44,950 bases of DNA from Hydrogenophilales bacterium 12-61-10 (GTDB lineage Bacteria; Pseudomonadota; Gammaproteobacteria; Burkholderiales; Thiobacillaceae): contig NCCT01000034.1 in assembly GCA_002279795.1 (NCBI GenBank), positions 1 to 44,950 of the forward strand, given 5' to 3'. A program made the position numbers and the translations under genes. Each line of letters begins with the position of its first letter. Position 1 is the stretch's first letter. Under the pieces are notes generated by a model, which ran no database searches, was not told the origin of the DNA, and saw only the letters and a list, made by a program, of their open reading frames with translations. Positions 26,431 through 36,116 of the stretch are shown here, one piece after another.

Positions 26431-29049
26431 TTATGCCAGCTTGCCTGTCGCCCACGCCGCCACCGATTCGAGCGCCGCAGGTAGTTTTGCCGCATCGCTG
26501 CCGCCTGCCATGGCCAGGTCCGGCTTGCCGCCGCCTTTGCCGCCAACCTGGGTGGCGACGAAGTTGACCAGTTCGCCCGCCTTGATTTTGCCGATGACGT
26601 CGGGGGTGACGGCGGCAATCAGGCTCACCTTGCCATCGGCGACGGTGGCGAGCACCAGTGCGCAGGACTTGAGCTTGTCGCGCAGCTTGTCGGCGGTTTC
26701 ACGCAAGGTTTTGGCATCTGCACCGTCAAGCTGGGCGGCGAGCACGCGGATCCCCGCAATGTCGACGGCCTGTTGCAGCAATTCATCGCCCTGGCTGGCC
26801 GCGAGTTTGGATTTCAGCCGGTCCAGCTCTTTTTCCAGCGTACGGCTGTGTTCGATCAGCTGCGTGACGCGCTCGGCGGTGTCGGCCGGCGTGGACTTGA
26901 CCAAGTGTGCAACCGTTCCGAGGTTTTTCTCGGTTTCGCCCAGATAGTTCAACACCCCGGTGCCGGTGGTCGCCTCTACCCGGCGGATGCCGGCGGCCAC
27001 ACCCGATTCGGCCAGAATCTTGAACAGGCCGATGTCGCCGGTGCGCGCCACGTGGGTGCCGCCGCATAGTTCGCGCGAGCTGCCGATATCGAGCACGCGC
27101 ACTTCGTCGCCGTATTTCTCGCCGAACAGCATCATCGCGCCGGTTTTCTGCGCGTCTTCGATGGCCATGACGCGCGCCTGGGTGGCGGTGTTGGCGAGAA
27201 TTTCAGCGTTGACCCGCGCTTCGACTTCACGGATTTGCGCGTCGTTCATCGGCGAGGGCTGGATGAAGTCGAAGCGGGTTTTGTCGGCATCGACCAGCGA
27301 GCCTTTTTGCTGCACGTGTTCGCCCAGCACCTCGCGCAATGCCTTGTGCATGAGGTGGGTGACCGAGTGGTTGCGCATGGTGCGCGCGCGGTTGTCGGTA
27401 TCCACCCGGGCCTGCACCGGATCACCGATTTTCAGGCTGCCGGTTTTGACGACGCCGTGATGGCCAAATACCTGGGCCTGGATTTTGAGCGTGTCTTCCA
27501 CGCCGAACACGCCGCCGGCTGCCTGCAATACGCCGCAGTCGCCGGCCTGGCCGCCGGACTCGGCGTAGAAGGGCGTGTGGTCGAGCACCACGACGCCAAG
27601 CTCGCCTTCGTGCAATTCGTTGACCGCGCTGCCGTCGCGATACAGCGCGAGGATGCTGCCGTCGTGCGCCAGCGTGTCGTAACCGTGGAAGGTGGTTGCG
27701 GCACCGCTATAGGCTAAACCTGCGCCGAGCTTGAACTTGCCCGCTGCGCGCGCCTGCGATTTCTGCTGCGCCATCGCCGCGTCGAAGGCGTCGGTGTCGA
27801 CTGCGACATTGGCTTCGCGGCAGATGTCGGCAGTCAGGTCGAGCGGGAAGCCGTAAGTGTCGTGCAGTTTGAATGCAAGTTCGCCGTCAAACGTGCCGCC
27901 TGCGGGCAGCGATTTGAGCGTGGTGTCGAGGATGCCCATGCCGTGCTCGATGGTTTCGAAGAAGCGTTCTTCTTCCTGCCGCAGGATGTCCATCACGCGC
28001 GTCTGCGCCTGGGTGAGTTCCGGGTAGGCCTCTCCCATCACCACGACCAGGTCCGGCACCATGCGGTTGAAGAAGGCGGTGCGCGCTCCGAGTTTGTAGC
28101 CGTGGCGGATGGCGCGGCGGATGATGCGGCGCAGCACGTAGCCGCGCCCTTCGTTGCCGGGGATGACGCCGTCGACGATGAGGAAGGAACAGGCGCGGAT
28201 ATGGTCGGCAATGACCTTGAGCGAGTTGTTGTTCAGGTCTGTTGTTTGCGTTTCGCGCGCGGCAGCGGCGATCAGCGCCTGGAACAGGTCGATCTCGTAG
28301 TTGGAATGCACGTGCTGCATCACCGCTGAGATGCGTTCCAGTCCCATGCCGGTGTCGACCGAGGGCTTGGGCAACGGGTGCATGGTGCCGGCCTCATCGC
28401 GGTTGAACTGCATGAACACGTTGTTCCAGATTTCGATGTAGCGGTCGCCGTCTTCCTCGGGGCTGCCCGGAGGCCCGCCATAGATGCCTTCGCCGTGGTC
28501 GTAGAAAATCTCGGTGCAGGGGCCACAGGGGCCGGTGTCGCCCATCGCCCAGAAGTTGTCGGAGGCGTAGGGCGCGCCTTTGTTGTCGCCGATGCGGACG
28601 ATGCGCGCCGCAGGTACGCCGATGTCGTTGTGCCAGATGTCGAACGCTTCGTCGTCCTCAGCGTAGACCGTGACCCAGAGCTTTTCGGCCGGCAGATTCA
28701 ACACTGTGGTCAGGTACTCCCACGCGTATTTGATCGCATCCTGCTTGAAATAGTCGCCGAAGCTGAAGTTGCCGAGCATCTCGAAAAACGTATGGTGGCG
28801 CGCTGTGTAGCCGACGTTTTCGAGGTCGTTGTGCTTGCCGCCTGCGCGCACGCACCGCTGCGACGACACCGCGCGGGTGTAAGCGCGCGTGTCCTGGCCG
28901 GTGAACACGTCCTTGAACTGCACCATGCCGGCGTTGGTGAACAGCAGCGTGGGATCGTTGCCCGGAACCAGCGAACTGGATGCGACTACGGTATGACCTT
29001 TGGAGGCGAAGAAATCGAGAAAACTCTGGCGGATAGCGCTGCTTTTCAT
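26431..29049 (-). CDS. alaS: Alanine--tRNA ligase
   Basis: An 872-residue class II synthetase of normal length. The catalytic core is at 1-450 (motif 2 region [19 protein letters not shown], motif 3 [10 protein letters not shown]). The editing domain has zinc ligands HSVTH and CGGTH, and the C-Ala oligomerisation domain ends in [11 protein letters not shown]. It charges tRNA-Ala and clears Ser-tRNA-Ala. It is divergent from the DUF1415 gene across about 100 nt. A TACAAT box on the minus strand in that spacer is a weak -10 candidate. Confidence 0.97.
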   Translation of the reverse strand: MKSSAIRQSFLDFFASKGHTVVASSSLVPGNDPTLLFTNAGMVQFKDVFTGQDTRAYTRAVSSQRCVRAGGKHNDLENVGYTARHHTFFEMLGNFSFGDYFKQDAIKYAWEYLTTVLNLPAEKLWVTVYAEDDEAFDIWHNDIGVPAARIVRIGDNKGAPYASDNFWAMGDTGPCGPCTEIFYDHGEGIYGGPPGSPEEDGDRYIEIWNNVFMQFNRDEAGTMHPLPKPSVDTGMGLERISAVMQHVHSNYEIDLFQALIAAAARETQTTDLNNNSLKVIADHIRACSFLIVDGVIPGNEGRGYVLRRIIRRAIRHGYKLGARTAFFNRMVPDLVVVMGEAYPELTQAQTRVMDILRQEEERFFETIEHGMGILDTTLKSLPAGGTFDGELAFKLHDTYGFPLDLTADICREANVAVDTDAFDAAMAQQKSQARAAGKFKLGAGLAYSGAATTFHGYDTLAHDGSILALYRDGSAVNELHEGELGVVVLDHTPFYAESGGQAGDCGVLQAAGGVFGVEDTLKIQAQVFGHHGVVKTGSLKIGDPVQARVDTDNRARTMRNHSVTHLMHKALREVLGEHVQQKGSLVDADKTRFDFIQPSPMNDAQIREVEARVNAEILANTATQARVMAIEDAQKTGAMMLFGEKYGDEVRVLDIGSSRELCGGTHVARTGDIGLFKILAESGVAAGIRRVEATTGTGVLNYLGETEKNLGTVAHLVKSTPADTAERVTQLIEHSRTLEKELDRLKSKLAASQGDELLQQAVDIAGIRVLAAQLDGADAKTLRETADKLRDKLKSCALVLATVADGKVSLIAAVTPDVIGKIKAGELVNFVATQVGGKGGGKPDLAMAGGSDAAKLPAALESVAAWATGKLA

Positions 29050-29151
29050 GGTGTTTGGCGGGCGTTAAAGGGTGGCGGCGGCGTGTTCGGCGAACAGTGA
29101 GGCATTGTATCCGCTAAAGTTCCGTATTTACAGGCACTTGGAGTGAGGCAA

Positions 29152-29700
29152 ATGGGCGAAGACGAAGTGATTGCGGCGACGCGGAAGTGGCTGGAAAAAG
29201 CAGTCATCGGACTCAACCTATGCCCGTTCGCCAAGGCGGTTTACGTGAAAAACCAGGTGCGCTTCGTGGTCAGTACGGCCAGCCATCTGGACGGCTGGCT
29301 GGAAGACCTCGACCGCGAACTCGATTTTCTGGCTGCGGCCGATCCCGGGCTGGTCGATACGACCCTGCTGATTCACCCGACGCTGTTGCCGGACTTTCTC
29401 GATTTCAATGATTTCATGCAGTTGGCCGAGGCCGCCGTCGAAGAGCACGGGCTGGAAGGCGTGATCCAGATCGCCAGCTTCCATCCGCAGTTTCAGTTCG
29501 AGGGAACCGCGCCCGACGACATGGGCAATTTCACCAATCGTGCGCCCTATCCCACGTTGCATCTGCTGCGCGAGGCAAGCATCGCCCGCGCGGTGGAGGT
29601 GTTTCCTGAGGCGGAAACCATTTACCAGCGCAATATCGAGACGCTGGAGGCGCTGGGCCGACCGGCCTGGGAGGCTTTACTGGCGCGAAAAAAGCTATAG
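29152..29700 (+). CDS. DUF1415 family protein
   Basis: A 182-residue protein starting at the ATG at 29152 (MGEDEVIAATRKWLEKAVIGLNLCPFAK), with GGAG about 8 nt upstream; a GTG at 29143 would add three residues. It matches the conserved DUF1415 family, recognised by the N-terminal GLNLCPFAK and the later FHPQFQFEGT and NRAPYPTLHLLRE. The function of the family is unknown to me. It is a single-gene unit between alaS and the terminator shared with soxB. Confidence 0.88.
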   Translation: MGEDEVIAATRKWLEKAVIGLNLCPFAKAVYVKNQVRFVVSTASHLDGWLEDLDRELDFLAAADPGLVDTTLLIHPTLLPDFLDFNDFMQLAEAAVEEHGLEGVIQIASFHPQFQFEGTAPDDMGNFTNRAPYPTLHLLREASIARAVEVFPEAETIYQRNIETLEALGRPAWEALLARKKL

Positions 29701-29708
29701 CGGACATC

Positions 29709-29734
29709 AAAAAAGGGGTCGCAGCCCCTTTTTT
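29709..29734. terminator. bidirectional terminator between the DUF1415 gene and soxB
   Basis: AAAAAAGGGG and CCCCTTTTTT pair around TCGCAG. The A and T tracts make it effective on both strands. It sits 8 nt past the DUF1415 stop and 22 nt past the soxB stop. Confidence 0.92.
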
Positions 29735-29755
29735 GTTATGTGCCGATACGCTGGC

Positions 29756-31427
29756 TCAGGAATACGAGCCGTCGTAATTTTCGATGCCGGGGTTGCTTTT
29801 GCCTACACCGATGATTTTCGGCGTATTCAGTTTCACGCCCTTGATGACCTTGACGTCGCGCAGATAGCTGGCAACCACGTCCCACACCGGCTCGCCGGTC
29901 GCGCCTTCCGCGACCGGCGCCCAGCCGGCGACGATGTAAGTCTTGCTGGCGTCAACCGGCTTGCCTTTCATCATCATGTTGCTGATGCGGTGGCCGATTT
30001 TCCGGGTCGGATCGATGGTGTACTCGATGCCGCCGACGCGCACCATGTCGCCGCCCTGTCATGTTGGTCAGCGTGGTCTGCGGATAGGTGATCGCAGTCT
30101 GGTCCATCAGGCGTTCCATGGTGATGTCTTCTCCGGGCAGCAAGGTCGTGCCCCAGCGGAAGCCGGGTGAAAACGCGGCGTCAGCGCCTTTGACTTCCAT
30201 CAGGGCATCGACCAGCAACTGGTCCCAGGTGCCGTTGAAGTTGCCACGGCGGTAGAGGAAGTCGTCGCTGACTGCGAGCTTTTCGTTCAGCTTGGACTCA
30301 TACGGCGCGCGCACCTTCTTGATCAGCGCGTCCATTTCCGGGTCGGCCGGCAGCAGGTTGGAAAACACCGGCAACAGGCGGTACTTGAAGCTTTGCACCT
30401 TGCCGCCGCGCACGTCGAAATCCATCACGCCGAGGAACTTGCCGTTGGAGCCGGCATTGGTGACCAGCGTGACGCCTTTGGCGTTCTTGACCGGCACCGG
30501 TTGCGGCACGCCGTCGTGCGTGTGGCCGCCGAAGATGGCGTCGATGCCGGTGACGCGGCTGGCCAGCTTGAGATCGACGTCCATTCCGTTGTGCGACAGC
30601 AGGATGACGGCCTGTGCACCCTTGGCGCGCGCCTCGTCGACCCATTTCTGCATGCTGTCGTCGCGGATGCCATAGCTCCAGTCCGGCACGTGATAGCGCG
30701 GGTTGGCGATCGGGGTGTAGGGGAAGGCCTGGCCAAGGATGGCCACTTTCACCCCGTTCATTTCCTTCATCACGTAGGGCTTGAATACCTGATCGCCGAA
30801 GTCGTTGGTGACGACGTTCTGCGCGACAAAATCCATCCCGGCTTTCTTGAAGTCGTTGTTGATGATTTCCATCATGCGGTCCGCGCCGAACATCGCTTCC
30901 CAGTGCGGCGTCATGACGTTGACCCCCAGCTTGATGCAGGCGTCGACCATGTCCTGGGCATTGGTCCACAACGACGTGGCCGAGCCTTGCCAAGTATCGC
31001 CGCCGTCAAGAAGCAGGGCGCCGGGGCGCTGGGCGCGCATTTTGTCGACCAGGGTTTTCAGGTGGGCGAAGCCGCCGACCTTGCCGTAGACCTTGGCTGC
31101 CTCGGTAAAGTCCAGGTAGGTAAAGGCGTGTGCCTCCGCGCTGCCGGGCTTGATGCCGTATTGCTTGAGCAGATGCTGGCCGACCAAGTGGGGGGCCTTG
31201 CCCAAGCTGCCGGCAATGCCGAGGTTGACATTAGGCTCGCGGAACCAGACCGGCAGCAACTGGGCGTGACAGTCGGTGAAATGCAGGAAAGACACATTGC
31301 CGTGGCGCGGCACATCGTAGAAATTGGCGGGCGCGTTGCCAGCCAGCGCGGACTTGCTGTCCAGCGTCATGCCGGATGCGGCAGCAACGGCCAGCAGTTG
31401 CAGAAACTCGCGGCGATTCATGTGCAT
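29756..31427 (-). pseudogene. soxB: Thiosulfohydrolase SoxB, internal deletion and frameshift
   Basis: SoxB is a periplasmic dimanganese enzyme that releases sulfate from the SoxYZ-bound thiosulfonate. The first frame (31427 to about 30057) has a twin-arginine signal (NRREFLQLLAVAAAS), metal motifs FLHFTDCHAQ, LLDGGDTWQGS and IFGGHTHDG, and reads to TLTNMTG. The rest (GGDMVRVGGIEYT to ENYDGSYS) is in another frame down to 29756. In SoxB about 22 residues (roughly ETIK...PYYQ) lie between NMTG and QGGDMVRVGG; here they are missing. About 70 nt seem lost, with CAGG shared by both sides of the junction. As written, the product ends in about 37 nonsense residues. The rest is full length and well conserved. 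Confidence 0.9.
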
Positions 31428-31536
31428 GGGTTTTTCCTTGTGTTGGATGCTTGGAATATATTTTCAGTGCGCTTGCCCGCGCGGTAAATAGTAGCTCCGG
31501 CTCATTTGACGCAACTCATTTGTGTCGATGCAAACA

Positions 31537-31562
31537 GGAAAGCCCGGTTACCCGGGCTTTCC
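31537..31562 (-). terminator. perfect 11-bp hairpin in the soxA-soxB spacer
   Basis: GGAAAGCCCGG and CCGGGCTTTCC form a perfect 11-bp stem with a 4-base loop, between the soxA stop and soxB start. The bases after it on the minus strand (TGTTTGC) are only mildly T-rich. It may act as a partial terminator or as an mRNA 3'-end stabiliser for the soxXYZA part. Confidence 0.6.
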
Positions 31563-31598
31563 ATCAAACGGGATATCGGTTTCCCGAATACCCCATTG

Positions 31599-31633
31599 TT
31601 TGCATACCCGGTTGCCCGGGAATTTTATGCAAA
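31599..31633 (-). terminator. second structured element just past the soxA stop
   Basis: TTTGCATA and TATGCAAA enclose CCCGG-TTGC-CCGGG, giving a long stem with a 5-base bulge (AATTT). It begins 9 nt after the soxA stop. Its core repeats that of the hairpin at 31537-31562 (CCCGGTT then CCCGGG), so the spacer carries two related structures. Confidence 0.5.
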
Positions 31634-31641
31634 GCGGTGCC

Positions 31642-32487
31642 TTATTTGCGGAACACCGAAGCCTTCAACGGCAGGCCGTTGGACAACGAGGAGTGGAAGT
31701 ACTCCAGGTTGTTCATGACGGTCCCGCCCTGGGGCGGCGGCACGGCACGAACCTGCTTGAAGCAGCCGTCATAGCGTTGCTGCAGGGTCACCAGACTGTC
31801 GCCGCCGCGAAATACCGGCCAGTGCACAGCATGGCCAACAGCAGGCGAAATCAGCTCGGAACGCAGGCGGTTGCCGGCGTTCTGCACATGGCAGCTGGCG
31901 CAGGCGAAATTGAGCTGACCTTTACGTGCATAGAAGGTTTTCTTGCCTTCTTCGTATGCAGCGACTGCCTTGGGGGTCTCGACCTTGATGTTCATGATCA
32001 TGCCATTCGACAGCGTGCGCATGTAGGACGTGAGCACCCCCATGGTTTTCATGTCGTTGAGCTTGTAGGCCTCTTCGCCATTGGCCGTGCGGCAATTGTT
32101 GATCGCATCCTGCAGTGTGACGACCTTGCCTTTTGCCTCGTCGAACATGGGGTAGTTGCCAGCGATCTGGTTGCCACCGTTGGGTAGGCAGCTGGCATAG
32201 GTTTTACCGTTCTTGAACGGCGTTTCCCACATCTTGCGGCCTTTTTCAACTTCGGACTCGAACGGCGGAAATTCCATGATTGCGTCGTATTGCGATTTGC
32301 TGTCGGCATCGAATGCAAGCGCACCGTAGACGTAATCTTCGAGTTTGATATTGGGATATTTGCTGGTGTAGTACTTGGCGAGTTCCTGCCTGTCCCCTTC
32401 GGGAGACGCGTGAGCGGTGACGGCGCCCAGGGCAATGCCCAGTCCAGCCATGCCCAGCAGCAGCTTTCCGATCATTTGTTTTTTCAT
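31642..32487 (-). CDS. soxA: Sulfur oxidation c-type cytochrome SoxA (one haem site)
   Basis: A 281-residue periplasmic protein with a Sec signal cut near AHA/S (residues 26-28). SoxA and SoxX join thiosulfate to the cysteine of SoxY. One haem motif, CASCH, is at 196-200. In diheme SoxA proteins a first CxxCH occurs near residue 100; here it is C100 LPNGG with no CxxCH, and C100 and C132 probably form the disulfide seen in monohaem SoxA. The active-site cysteine ligand is C242 in RYDGCFKQVR. It lies between soxZ and soxB, with hairpins on both sides. Confidence 0.95.
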   Translation of the reverse strand: MKKQMIGKLLLGMAGLGIALGAVTAHASPEGDRQELAKYYTSKYPNIKLEDYVYGALAFDADSKSQYDAIMEFPPFESEVEKGRKMWETPFKNGKTYASCLPNGGNQIAGNYPMFDEAKGKVVTLQDAINNCRTANGEEAYKLNDMKTMGVLTSYMRTLSNGMIMNIKVETPKAVAAYEEGKKTFYARKGQLNFACASCHVQNAGNRLRSELISPAVGHAVHWPVFRGGDSLVTLQQRYDGCFKQVRAVPPPQGGTVMNNLEYFHSSLSNGLPLKASVFRK

Positions 32488-32520
32488 GTCATCCTCCAGA
32501 TACCTTATGAGTTAATGCGG

Positions 32521-32542
32521 GAGCGGAGCAAGCGCTCCGCTC
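32521..32542 (-). terminator. hairpin in the soxZ-soxA spacer
   Basis: GAGCGGAGC pairs with GCTCCGCTC in a perfect 9-bp stem with a 4-base loop, 15 nt past the soxZ stop and before the soxA ribosome-binding site (GGAGG). No T tract follows, so a stabilising or processing role is more likely than termination. Confidence 0.5.
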
Positions 32543-32556
32543 GTTGACTGCCCGGA

Positions 32557-32871
32557 TTAAGCAATAGTGGTTTCGGCGGTATTTTTGTCGCCTTTGTTAT
32601 CCGTCCAGTTGACCACCACCTTGTCGCCAGCCTTGGGGCCTTTGACCTTGAAGCCCAGGTAGGGGTTCTTGGATACGCCGCTGCCAAGGTTGGCAGACAG
32701 CACGGTGGTGCCGCCGACTGTAGCAGTGACTTCCTGGATGAAATGAGCGGGCACCAGTTGGCCGGTCTTGGCGTCTTTACGCTGGCCGGTTTCCATCGGG
32801 TGGTTCATCAACACTTTGACATCGGCAACATCGCCAGTCATCGTGGCACGGATACGCATGGGTTCAGCCAT
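32557..32871 (-). CDS. soxZ: Thiosulfate oxidation carrier complex protein SoxZ
   Basis: A 104-residue immunoglobulin-like protein of family length, with motifs KVLMNHPMETGQRKDAKTG and PAHFIQEV. It has no signal peptide of its own; SoxZ is exported with SoxY by the Tat pathway. It forms the SoxYZ carrier heterodimer. An AGGAAAGCC site precedes its ATG, 61 nt after the soxY stop. Confidence 0.96.
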   Translation of the reverse strand: MAEPMRIRATMTGDVADVKVLMNHPMETGQRKDAKTGQLVPAHFIQEVTATVGGTTVLSANLGSGVSKNPYLGFKVKGPKAGDKVVVNWTDNKGDKNTAETTIA

Positions 32872-32932
32872 TTGGCTTTCCTTTCAAAAATTAACGATTC
32901 AATTCGGCTTGATGGTTGAGGTGAGCGGAAAC

Positions 32933-33400
32933 TTAACCGCCGCAGCCGCCGATGGTGACCTTGACTTCCTTGGCAGCGGTGTAGGACTTGCCGCCGGCTT
33001 TCACAACAGCGCGAACGAGTGAAGTCTGACCCATCTTGATACGGGTGGACACAAAGCCCAGGGCTCCGCCGGACAGCGTGAAATCGGCCACCAGCGGGGT
33101 GCCGTTCTTTTCTGCAAGGATGGCGATGCTGGTCGTGCCGGCGATGTTGCTGGTCACTTCCACCGGGACGACGGCGCCGTTTTCAGCGATGTCCGGTGCC
33201 TTGATGATGATGTCCTTGCTGTCGACCGGGGCGGATACGCCCAAGCCTTTCATCGCGCCGCCGACGTTTTTCGCGTCGAAGGCGGCAGCGTTCCAGGCGG
33301 CCATCGCCTGGGTGGGCTTCAACAGGCCCGCGGCTACGGCGATGGCGACAGTGCTGGCGCCTGCGGCACCTTTCAAGACGTTTCTACGAAGTGCATTCAT
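32933..33400 (-). CDS. soxY: Thiosulfate oxidation carrier protein SoxY
   Basis: A 155-residue protein from the ATG at 33400 (MNALRRNVLKGAAG), which has GGAGA upstream; the ATG at 33430 overlaps soxX's tail region and is less likely. A twin-arginine signal (LRRNVLKG) precedes the mature domain. The C-terminus is the hallmark swinging arm GGCGG, whose cysteine carries the sulfur substrate through the Sox cycle. It lies 36 nt past soxX and before soxZ. Confidence 0.96.
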   Translation of the reverse strand: MNALRRNVLKGAAGASTVAIAVAAGLLKPTQAMAAWNAAAFDAKNVGGAMKGLGVSAPVDSKDIIIKAPDIAENGAVVPVEVTSNIAGTTSIAILAEKNGTPLVADFTLSGGALGFVSTRIKMGQTSLVRAVVKAGGKSYTAAKEVKVTIGGCGG

Positions 33401-33436
33401 TGTGGGGATCTCCTGGATTGAATGGGTCAATTGGAA

Positions 33437-33820
33437 TTACAGGCCATAGACAAAGTCGGTGACCTTGTCGATTTCTGCTTCCGTCAATACGCGGTGCTTG
33501 CCGAACGGGATCATGGAACTCGATGGATTCATGACCGTGGCGTCCCAGATCTGGGCGCGCAACTTTGCTTTATCCGGGAAGCGGGCGCTCATGGCGATGA
33601 GGGGGGGGCCGTAGGTGCCCGTGGATTCGGCATCGGGAACGGTGGGCATGGCATGACATGCCAGGCAATTGCCCTTGGTGCGGTTGAACGCGATGTCCTT
33701 GCCGGTTTCTTCCTTGACGGGGGTCGCAGCCGCTGTCGTGGGTGCCTGTGCAAGGACACTTCCGGACAGCATGATGGCGCTGATAGCGCAGGCTGCTGCA
33801 ACGTGATGCAACTTTCGCAT
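33437..33820 (-). CDS. soxX: Sulfur oxidation c-type cytochrome SoxX
   Basis: A 127-residue monohaem cytochrome from the ATG at 33820. GGAGG lies 6 nt upstream; the ATG six bases earlier overlaps that site and is rejected. A Sec signal peptide (about 1-24) precedes the haem site CLACH (52-56). The Met ligand is M103 in SSMIPFG. It pairs with SoxA. It is the first gene of the soxXYZA-soxB unit; the promoter should lie in the 200 nt upstream, where I see no convincing sigma-70 hexamer pair. Confidence 0.94.
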   Translation of the reverse strand: MRKLHHVAAACAISAIMLSGSVLAQAPTTAAATPVKEETGKDIAFNRTKGNCLACHAMPTVPDAESTGTYGPPLIAMSARFPDKAKLRAQIWDATVMNPSSSMIPFGKHRVLTEAEIDKVTDFVYGL

Positions 33821-34021
33821 GGTCATCCTCCAATTATTTGACGTGGTATTGAAAGCGCTGACAGCTTCGGCTTGCCCGATGTTGCGCGCTATCCAGTAAC
33901 GGATGTGACAAAGGATAGTTGAATTGGTTTTTACCACGCAAGGCCGGCGGCTTGATTTTTATGCTGATAACGCAGGGTAGATTCCTACCAGCCATGTCTG
34001 CAGGCAGTTGCAGGGCCTGCT

Positions 34022-35470
34022 TTATTTTTTGCGCTGGGCCTTTTCGAGTGCCTGCCATTCGCGTTTTCTCGCTTCGGCTGACGACAGTTCGTGAAAGCTG
34101 CCGTCGCCGGCCTTGATGCCGAGGCCGAGCTGCTCGACTGCTGCGATCAGATTCCCGCTTAAAGCTGACGCTTCGGCCTGAGCCCGGTGACTGAGCAGGC
34201 GGTGCCCCAGCCTGGCGTGGGCGCTGGCGGCCAGTTGCCAAAAACGGCTATCGTCCGGGTAGCGCGCAAGTGCTTTGTTCACCCTGGTCAGCGCTTCTTC
34301 CACACGGCTTGCTGCCAGCAATGCCGAAATGTGGCCATATTGCAGAGGACGGTAGTCGGGGTGTGCCTGGCCGGCGTTCTCGAACCGCTGCAGTGCAAGC
34401 GTTGCGTTTCCTGCGGCCTGGGCAATCTGGGCGGCAAGCTGCTGGATCATGGGGCTGATGTCCGGATTGGCGAGCAGTTTCTGGGCTTCGAATTCAGCTT
34501 CCTTGACGTTGCGTGCGCGCAAAAGTGCGCTGGCCAGGCCATAACGGGCTGCGATTTCATTGCTGTAGCGCTTGTCTCGCAGGGCGTTGCGCGCGGACTC
34601 GACCGCGTCGGCAGGATTGCCTTCGCGGGCGCGCAAGCGGGCGCGAACCAGTTGAAAGTCGAGGCTGTCCTGAACTTGCTGGTAGGGGGCGGCTTGACTG
34701 CGGGCTTCCATGTCGGAGATGCGCTCGCTGGTAAGCGGATGGGTGCGCAGATAGGCGGGTGCACTGCTGTCGTAAAAGCGGCTTGCGCGCTGCATGCGGG
34801 CGAAAAAGGTGCTCATGCCACGCGGGTCGAATTGCGCCCGATCCAGCATGTCGTAACCCAGGCGGTCGGCCTCGCGTTCATAGTCACGGCTGTAGTTGAG
34901 CTGATTCTGCACCGTGTAGGCCTGGGTGGAGGCAATCGCTGCGCCTGCCACATTGGGGTTGGAGCGCGCGGCCAGCAGCGCTAGCGCCAGCGCCGCCAGG
35001 GTGGGCCAGTAGCTCTGGTTTTGCGCCGCGACCATGCGCGCGATGTGGTCCTGAGTGACGTGGGCGATTTCGTGCCCTACCACGCTCGCCAGTTCGGATT
35101 CATTTTGCGCCGTCAGGATCAGTCCGGTATGGACGCCGATATTGCCGCCCGGCATCGCAAAAGCATTGATGCTGGGATCGTCGACGACAAAGAAGGTAAA
35201 TTCGCGCTGGTTGCGGGTACTGACCGAGACCAGTTTGTAGCCTAGCTGGTTGAGATAGCTCTCGATTTCGGGGTCGTCCAGATAACGCGGGTCGGCGTAG
35301 ACGTCGCGCATGATGGTGCGTCCCAGGATTTGCTCTTCCTGATCCGAGAAATACTGCCGCGAGACTTCGCCCAGATCGGGCAGGTCGGCGGCGAGAACGG
35401 GCTGGACGGCGAGACTGGTGGCGAGCAGGCAACGCAATAATGGCCGGAGGGAGCGGGGTCGGAGCGGCAT
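34022..35470 (-). CDS. BepA/YfgC-type M48 family metalloprotease with TPR repeats
   Basis: A 482-residue periplasmic protein from the ATG at 35470 ([12 protein letters not shown]), with a signal peptide cut near LAA at about 28; the longer open frame upstream is over moaC and is not used. The M48 catalytic motif is [11 protein letters not shown] (zinc ligands H133 and H137), with the third ligand in YEREADRLG. Tetratricopeptide repeats fill the C-terminal half (about 280-470). BepA helps assemble or degrade LptD and BamA at the outer membrane. It is divergent from moaC with only 40 nt between the two starts. Confidence 0.88.
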   Translation of the reverse strand: MPLRPRSLRPLLRCLLATSLAVQPVLAADLPDLGEVSRQYFSDQEEQILGRTIMRDVYADPRYLDDPEIESYLNQLGYKLVSVSTRNQREFTFFVVDDPSINAFAMPGGNIGVHTGLILTAQNESELASVVGHEIAHVTQDHIARMVAAQNQSYWPTLAALALALLAARSNPNVAGAAIASTQAYTVQNQLNYSRDYEREADRLGYDMLDRAQFDPRGMSTFFARMQRASRFYDSSAPAYLRTHPLTSERISDMEARSQAAPYQQVQDSLDFQLVRARLRAREGNPADAVESARNALRDKRYSNEIAARYGLASALLRARNVKEAEFEAQKLLANPDISPMIQQLAAQIAQAAGNATLALQRFENAGQAHPDYRPLQYGHISALLAASRVEEALTRVNKALARYPDDSRFWQLAASAHARLGHRLLSHRAQAEASALSGNLIAAVEQLGLGIKAGDGSFHELSSAEARKREWQALEKAQRKK

Positions 35471-35510
35471 TTCGATTACGATGCGAATGTTATCGACAAG
35501 GTTCCTGAAT

Positions 35511-35987
35511 ATGAGCGAATTCACCCATTTTGATGAGCGGGGCCGTGCGGTCATGGTCGACGTCGCGGGCAAGAACGACACGCACCGTATCGCCGTGGCA
35601 AGCGGCCGGATCGGGATGTTACCCGATACCTTGTCGCGCATTCTCGGTGGGCAGGCGGCCAAGGGCGATGTGCTGGGGATTGCCCGCATCGCCGCCATCC
35701 AGGCAACCAAACGCACGGCAGAACTGATTCCGTTATGTCATCCCATCGCGCTAACCAAGGTGGGTGTGGAGTTCAGCCACGACTCAGCGGCATCGTCGAT
35801 CACCTGCACCGTGACCGCCGAAACTGTCGGCAAGACCGGAGTGGAGATGGAAGCGCTGACCGGCGTCAGCATGGCGCTGCTGACCATTTATGACATGTGC
35901 AAGGCGGTCGATCGCGGCATGACGATGGGCGACATCCACCTGCTGGAAAAGCAGGGTGGGCGCTCAGGGCACTGGCTGGCGGGGTAA
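35511..35987 (+). CDS. moaC: Cyclic pyranopterin monophosphate synthase MoaC
   Basis: A 158-residue protein, the family's usual length, from the ATG at 35511 ([11 protein letters not shown]). Conserved stretches are [35 protein letters not shown] and GGRSGHW. It makes the cyclic pyranopterin precursor of the molybdenum cofactor. That cofactor is needed by SoeA, encoded 3.5 kb downstream. The short divergent spacer means its promoter overlaps the protease gene's 5' end. Confidence 0.95.
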   Translation: MSEFTHFDERGRAVMVDVAGKNDTHRIAVASGRIGMLPDTLSRILGGQAAKGDVLGIARIAAIQATKRTAELIPLCHPIALTKVGVEFSHDSAASSITCTVTAETVGKTGVEMEALTGVSMALLTIYDMCKAVDRGMTMGDIHLLEKQGGRSGHWLAG

Positions 35988-36072
35988 GGCCCCCGTAGAA
36001 CGCTTTAACCATGCCTCGGGCCCGGCTTGCCGGCCTTCAGGTTTTGCCTGGGCCGTCCGCTAAACCTTGCCA

Positions 36073-36087
36073 GGCACGCTTGCCGCA
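36073..36087 (+). promoter_or_regulatory. weak candidate sigma-54 site upstream of the 36117 gene
   Basis: AGGCACGCTTGCCGCA has GG and GC ten bases apart, with the GGCACG half matching the -24 consensus but CCGC in place of TTGC. Transcription would begin near 36098, just ahead of the AGGAGG site. A chance match is possible. Confidence 0.3.
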
Positions 36088-36116
36088 GGAAAGCATCATT
36101 TAACCAGGAGGTCGGA

